Below are positions 58,491-64,000 of a stretch of DNA of 64,000 nucleotides, piece by piece (the first letter of the stretch is position 1; the number at the start of each line of letters is the position of its first letter). Below the pieces are notes generated by a model. That model did not search any database and was not told the origin of the DNA. It worked only from the letters and a program-made list of their open reading frames with translations. Both the position numbers and the translations under genes were made by a program. Source of the DNA: Microvelia longipes (Eukaryota > Arthropoda > Insecta > Hemiptera > Veliidae); NCBI GenBank assembly GCA_018340805.1, contig JACMZG010001913.1, positions 42,548,881 through 42,612,880 on the forward strand, in the 5' to 3' direction.

Positions 58491-58859
58491 CACTCATAAC
58501 GTGAATGATATAATCTAAAAACTTTTGGAAAATGTGTATCCGGTCGATGGAGTTTTTCTCGAATAGAAATGTTTTATTTTTCAATTTGTGTTGTGACAGG
58601 TAGATCCAATATAAAACTGTGTCGGTTACACAACCGTCTAATAAAACTATGATACAATTGATGTATAAAATCCCAACATGTGTTTGTCCACTTTCTGTCT
58701 AATGAATGTAAAACTCAAAGTTCAACTTTTGTTGAAATGAAGCTTCTCCCACTGCAATACTTTTAAAGGATTAATTTGAAACAAATCAATGTATTGCGTT
58801 TTCTACTACTAAGAGATGTTTGTTTAATTGAAATAGCTTAAAGCTTATTGCTTTCGCTT

Positions 58860-59150
58860 CCAAGTATCGCTCCCAAACAAAAGCTCTCGAATTTTTCTCT
58901 CTTGAACAGATAAGCTAGGACATTCCCTGCTCTCGCACAGAAGCAAGGCCTTTCTCTATTATTGAACATAAGGTTGCCAATTTTCTGTTCTGGAACAGAT
59001 GCTCAGCTACTCTCTAGTCTTAAACAGAAGCTCGATTATCTGCTCTCAAACCAAAGCTTGCCCATTCTTTGATCTCGAATAGAAGATAGACCATTCTCTG
59101 ATTTTGAACAGCAACTTGGCTATTCTCTACCCTCGAAAAGAAACTGGAAA
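58860..59150 (+). repeat. ~33-bp diverged minisatellite, about 8-9 copies
   Basis: The theme TTCTCT(G/A)-TCT(C/T)GAACAGAAGCT-G recurs at roughly 33-bp spacing. Confidence 0.7.
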
Positions 59151-59203
59151 ATCAATATGTTCACAGGTAAAATTTTTCGTTTAGCAAAGAAGCAAGTGTA
59201 TCG

Positions 59204-59350
59204 TTATAATGGATAGAAAGGCGAGAGGTGGATAGAGGTGAACCTATTTGCAAGGTGATCTATTACCTCTCTCATATAACTTAGTTCCACGTCTCCGTTA
59301 ATGTTGTCCTTGTGTTCCAAAACTTCTATGGCTTTTCTTACCAATCTATT
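59204..59350 (-). other. 48-codon protein-like segment, possible decayed gene
   Basis: The minus frame reads NRLVRKAIEVLEHKDNINGD, then VELSYMREVIDHLANRF and a short tail to a stop. It has amphipathic-helix character and balanced composition unlike the A+T background. No start codon and no family match, so it is probably a fragment of a mobile element or an exon. Confidence 0.25.
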
Positions 59351-62000
59351 TTAGTATCTCGGTATTTATTTAGTTTCTCGAAATTTTTGAGTTTTCCTTT
59401 AGTTAATAAATCTTTGGCTACTTCTTAAAAGTAAAGAATTTGTTCACAGATTTTCTTTAGTATTTTGGCGATTATTTATACCGCCGATCCGGTCTTTAAG
59501 TTCACTTCACGTAACGTAGGAAGGCTTTTCTTAAGGGTTAACTAACAGCATTTACTTATTTTGCAGCCTGGTGATACATCCTAGCACTGTATCCATCGTT
59601 AACTTGCTTTGGAGCTGTGGAAACTTGTCAGTTCTTTTCAATCTTATAAACGGAGAACGATGCTTGTTTGTCAGTTGTAGCCGAGAATCCTCTTACAAAT
59701 GACACCTCATAGATTTCTAGAGAACAGGATTATTAGGTACAGTCTTCCGAGACATTGGGATCAACTCCTAAGAAAAGCAATAAAAGCGTAGCTAAAGGTA
59801 ACATCAATAGAAAGATGATGGTATTAAGACATGGAGCATGTCCATATGGATCCTATTCACGTGGTCCATGGAGATATCATCACTTCATTGAGTAGTTTAT
59901 TTGTCGTGGTTAGAGTTTTGTTTAAGGAATGTGATAGTTTGTAACAATCAAACTTATAATTTTAAAGTTAAAATTTAAGTTAATAAGTTTAGTTTAGTTT
60001 TTAAGTTATAAGTTTTTACTTATAATTTTTTTTTTTTTTTTTTTTTTTTACTAAAAATAAAATTGATTCTCATAAATAAACAAAAAAAGATGATAAAATA
60101 AACAGATAATCTAATCTAGTTCAGGTGAGTTTAAAATCTATGGTCTAAGGTCGTTTTTTTTTATTATACAAAACCACTAAAACTATAAACAAAAATTTTT
60201 ATTTAGTTCACAAATATAAATCACATGGCATATAAAATTCCATACATGGTTTGAATAGATGTTTTGTTAAGTAAAGTACACAGACAATCATTCCACAACA
60301 CAGGGCTCTCTGCCTTAAAAGTGGAAAGATTCCTGTAATTTATCACAGCAGCAGAATGGTCACCAGTTTTTGATTGACGGTGTCAATGGTTCATAAATAT
60401 GTAATCTTAAGTTCTATATATATTTAACCATCATGTCTAATGTATTAATTTGTTTATGTTGCTTAATAATTTTATTGTAAATATGGAAATAAGTAAATAA
60501 ATAAAAAAAAAAAAAAAAAAAGCATTATTTAATACTTATTTAAGTAAAGAAAGCTTTGAATTGTCACATCTGTGAACATAGATGTATACACAACCAACCC
60601 TTACTTAATTATACTTAATTGTAAAATAAGTATGTATTCTATAATTATAGAAATTAGCTAATTTTATTTTTAAAGAATGAAACTCAGTTTAAATGGATCT
60701 ATTCTATATTCAACATATATCTAGCAAATGGGAAAAAGATCATTTATTGAGGGTATTGATTGTAAAATAGAGTGGCTGTGTTTTGGTCTCGTTGTAGCCT
60801 CTAGAGTTTTGACTCCATGGTTTCAATAAGGGGATGACTCGAGAGGTATGGGGTGGGATGAAATGAGACAAGTTGACAAATGACCTGCACTCTAGCCTCC
60901 CATAATATGGACCAACTCTTTCTTCGTCTGCTTTCATTCGTAGTACGTTATCCTTCTCTAACAACCAACACTTTGCCTTTTACTAATTCTAACCTTGTCT
61001 GACTTTATTGTTTTCATATCACCATCCCACCTAGGGCCAAAACTAACAGCAAACAAACCTATGGCAAACAATATGCAGGCATAACATCTGTCACGTGTGT
61101 TATATCTTGAACGAATACAAAACTAGCAAATTCATGATGCTCTAACGAGAAATCTTCCTAAATCTCATCTTCCGTTGAATATTGATTTTTAATTGTTTTT
61201 CAAAAACTGATTGCTGTACTTTTCCCCCAAATCAAGGAAGTGTGTTAGTGCGGGAATGGTAGTCCCATCGATTCTTCGAAATAATCAAAACACCAGAAAC
61301 CAAAAACTAGCTAATCAAGTTATTCGGTATTGAATCCTATGTCAATTTTTATTGGTTAGAAAACTCATAACATTTGCCGATAAAGAAGTCAAAGAAAGGG
61401 TGTATGCAAAAACATAGCATAGCATCATTAAATTTAAATCTACTAATAAAAATACCTTTATTTATGCATTTTGGGCCTTCTGAACCAAATATAACCGGTC
61501 CGAAAGAATAATCCATTATTAACCACCATTAGCATTACTACATGTTAATTAAATTTTCCGGATTTTCTAAAATAATATGTTAAAACATTTTCAAAATTAG
61601 CATAAACTGAGCTTTAAGTGAGTATAAATGCATTGCAGTGCCGCAGTGTAATGATGACCATTGGTTGGTCTGAGCTATGAGATAAGTATGCGCGTTTCCC
61701 CAGAAATATCTGGAAAAATCAATTTAAATGTGTAGTAATAGTAATGCTCGGGTTATAAATCATAAACCGACAACTTAAACAGAAAATAGATTGTTCAGCA
61801 AGAACTGAGCAGTTTCGCATCTGAATCATTCTGCATCTGTATCGTTCCACCTGATTAAGAGTAAATAATATAGGGTTTATTAATTTTAAAAATAAAACAT
61901 TTCATTTTTATCGCGGGTACCAAACATAAAACATGGGTGTCCAAGTTTTAGTCATTTAAGTGCTTGGATCGATTCCGCCGTATTACATTGTAAAAAATAA
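59351..62000. other. A+T-rich stretch, no gene recognised
   Basis: It holds a T run (60028-60049) and an A run (60503-60520), either of which may be a retroposon tail. A 74-codon minus frame at 60740-60964 lies in slightly richer sequence, but no domain was recognised. Confidence 0.4.
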
Positions 62001-62640
62001 ATAAAACCTCTCTGGCTTGGGGCCTCCGACTATACTAGTAGTAGTATACTACACCTTTAGTAGTATACTATACTAGTAGTAGTATACTATACCTTTAGTG
62101 GTATACTATACTAGTAGTAGTATACTATACCTTTAGTAGTATACTATCCTAGTAGTAGTATACTATACTGTACTCGAATTATAGGTAAAATATTCGTTAT
62201 ATTCATTTTTAGGTTGATTATAACAAAATATGTACCATTTGTAAGTAAAAAATATATTACAACTCTGACTGGGGGCCTCCAAATGATGATTTTAATATAT
62301 TCTATACTATGCTATAATGAGGCTCTAATTATAGGTAAAATACAGTACAACTTTTTACTGGGGCTCAGCGACTTCATAATGCCAAGAAAGACTATAATAT
62401 GCTCTAATGGAGCTCCATTTGTAGGTAAAAGATGCAGCACAACTCTGGCTGAAAGCCCCGCGACTTGATGATGTTAAGAAAGCCCATACTAAGCTCTAAT
62501 CAGGGCCCCGTTTGTGTGTAAATGATACAGTACAACTTTGAATAGAGGCCTCACAACTTGACAATATTAAGAAAATCCATACTAAACCTCAATTGGGCCC
62601 CTATTTGCATAAAAATAATATAGTAAAATTTCAACTTTGG
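62000..62640 (+). repeat. ~106-bp diverged tandem repeat, about 5 copies
   Basis: Each copy has ACAACTCTGGCTGGGGGCCT-like, CGACTTGATGATGTTAAGAA-like and CTCTAATGAGGCTCC-like words in order. The first copy is split by the 38-bp array. Confidence 0.75.
62031..62170 (+). repeat. 38-bp minisatellite, about 4 copies, nested in a longer repeat
   Basis: The unit is ACTATACTAGTAGTAGTATA plus CTATACCTTTAGTAGTAT. It begins inside a monomer of the neighbouring ~106-bp repeat, right after GGGGCCTCCG. Confidence 0.85.
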
Positions 62641-62723
62641 ATTTTAATTTTAATAATTCGCCCTCATCGGCGGGTGCCCCCACTCGTAATGCGGGCCCAT
62701 AAATATGCCATTGCAGGAATTTT

Positions 62724-63048
62724 CGTCATTGCAGGAATAAATAGCAAATTTTCAATGTTGACGCCGTTCAGGGTTTGTTATCTATAATGTTCACCGCCTG
62801 TTCCGATTCCTGCAATGACGTAACTCACCATTCATAAAAAACAGGTTATTACCTCGGAATGCGTTTGGTTTGTTTACATCGAATCACCTCAAGATGTTAG
62901 AAATTTAAGGTGATTCAATTCGATGTATACAAACCAAACGCATTCGGAGGTTATAACCTGACTTCTTTATGAATGACGTGTGACGTCATTGCAGGAATCG
63001 GTATAGGCGGTTAACATTGAAAATTCACTATTTATTCCTGCAATGACG
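62724..63048. mobile_element. Foldback MITE, ~150-bp arms
   Basis: CGTCATTGCAGGAATAAATA at the left is mirrored at the right end. The arms match through GAATGCGTTTGGTTTG to a loop of about 18 bp near 62890-62907. The CATTGCAGGAAT word also occurs an extra time just left (62709) and internally near each arm's middle. Confidence 0.8.
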
Positions 63049-63178
63049 TGAATTCCGACAGTAACCAACAAATTTCATTCATAAGAACCCTCCAATTATA
63101 TCACCTTATAAACTCTATCAGCTTGGAACCACCTTATAAATGTCTGAAATCAGGGATTCATGTCACTTATAATACGCC

Positions 63179-63334
63179 ACACAGTTAAAATCAGTTGACA
63201 GCGTGGAAAAATAATGCGAAAGAGCCAATGAGGTTAGCCCTGGATGTTCAATCACGCCCTCAATTTCAAATCAGGCCAACCATATTGGTTCCTTAACTCT
63301 ATATTCCTGCGCTGTCAACTAATTTTAGCCGTGT
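63179..63334. mobile_element. 156-bp MITE with ~60-bp imperfect inverted repeats
   Basis: Ends ACACAGTTAAAATCAGTTGA and the approximate mirror at 63310-63334 share the TTGACAGCG core. The inverted match extends weakly to GGTTAGCC/GGCCAACC. It is followed directly by a perfect GTCTATCTAC-TATAAT-GTAGATAGAC palindrome (63333-63358). Confidence 0.65.
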
Positions 63335-63719
63335 CTATCTACTATAATGTAGATAGACAAAATCTGCGGGTATTCCTTGTGTATGTGTTGTAAGCTAATA
63401 ACAATAACCCTGCTTCATCTCTTATAAGGGAATGAAAATAAATGGGTTTTCACCGGACTCTGATATTTAATTTTCCCCTTTTCTGGAAACACTCCAAACA
63501 ATCTCTGGTTTTCCTTTTATCAGTTTTAATTCAACAGGTTATCAGATAATTGTTTGGCAACACAATATCACTGAAACGTGCGCCAGTAGAAACGTGTTTC
63601 TGATAGCAAAGTAGACCCATACAAAAACAACCCCTTTGAAGTTTGACGTAACTAAAATCAGTTTGTTGTGTGGTCCTAAATATAACAAAATATATAACTA
63701 AGGATTGAAGTTTTCAACC

Positions 63720-64000
63720 AGAAAAAATCGGATACGGGGTCCCTCGGAACTTATTCCCACTGCATCAAATTAGCTACATTTATTCGTTCTACCTTGGACT
63801 CGCTTCGCTCGACCTCTGATATTAAATACAGTGATTATATTTCCAGCGGTTACTCGTCCAAGCACAGACCTCGCTCGATGATACATAACTTTTATGATCC
63901 AACTAAAATCATAGAGATGCTTGCCTTATTGAAATGAAACGTATTATACCTTTTATTGCGTAAAGGGATACATACACTTGTTATATCATATTTCAGCTTA
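63720..64000 (-). mobile_element. Composite repeat copy N, runs off the window
   Basis: From the terminus (CGAGGGACCCCGTATCCG on the minus strand) through two GCGAAGC-type blocks to the 5S-like block (63843-63893; TATCATCGAGCGAGGTCTGT, then GGACGAGTAACCGCTGG) and the upstream segment GAAATATGATATAACAAGTG. The rest lies beyond 64000. Confidence 0.75.

Overview
This window is strongly A+T-rich eukaryotic DNA. It contains only a small piece of one recognisable host gene; the rest is transposable elements, satellites and inverted repeats. The host gene fragment is two spliced exons of an arthropod-type 5-HT1 serotonin receptor on the minus strand. The organism is therefore probably an insect or another arthropod. 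A hemipteran would fit the A+T richness and repeat load, but the sequence does not prove it.

Layout. 0.7-2.3 kb: two receptor exons, with nested inverted-repeat elements in the intron. 2.5-4 kb: a hairpin, a ~420 bp foldback element and a G-rich tract. 4.8-7 kb: a copy of a dispersed composite repeat that carries a 5S-rRNA-like internal promoter block and whose tail has expanded into a 62-bp satellite. 8.1-8.4 kb: a tRNA-derived SINE. 8.6-10 kb: more composite copies. 11.4-14.1 kb: two short minisatellites. 14.5-29.3 kb: one giant foldback-type element of about 14.8 kb. It has ~300 bp terminal inverted repeats, 7-bp flanking duplications, about 60 tandem 154-bp units in its left arm, and 5-6 inverted units in its right arm. 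Its 4 kb core holds a broken Ty3/gypsy pol and a broken non-LTR reverse transcriptase.

29.3-42.7 kb: several foldback/MITE elements, a ~31-bp minisatellite carrying a clean MITE insertion, twin small-ORF-plus-palindrome repeats, and a TATA-driven 51-codon ORF. 43-49 kb: a Ty1/copia 5' stub, AT microsatellites, composite copies and a possible solo LTR. 52.5-57.3 kb: a CR1-like LINE with intact ORF1 (PHD finger, coiled coil, RNA-binding-like domain) and an ORF2 that keeps the endonuclease but has lost the reverse-transcriptase palm. 57.3-64 kb: composite copies, minisatellites and two more foldback elements.

The host exons give one partial protein. The mobile-element genes do not form a working system, because every pol-type gene has frameshifts, stops or deletions. 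The most notable structures are the giant satellite-armed foldback element and the 5S-promoter-bearing composite repeat family. Coordinates of repeat edges were read by eye and can be off by some bases.
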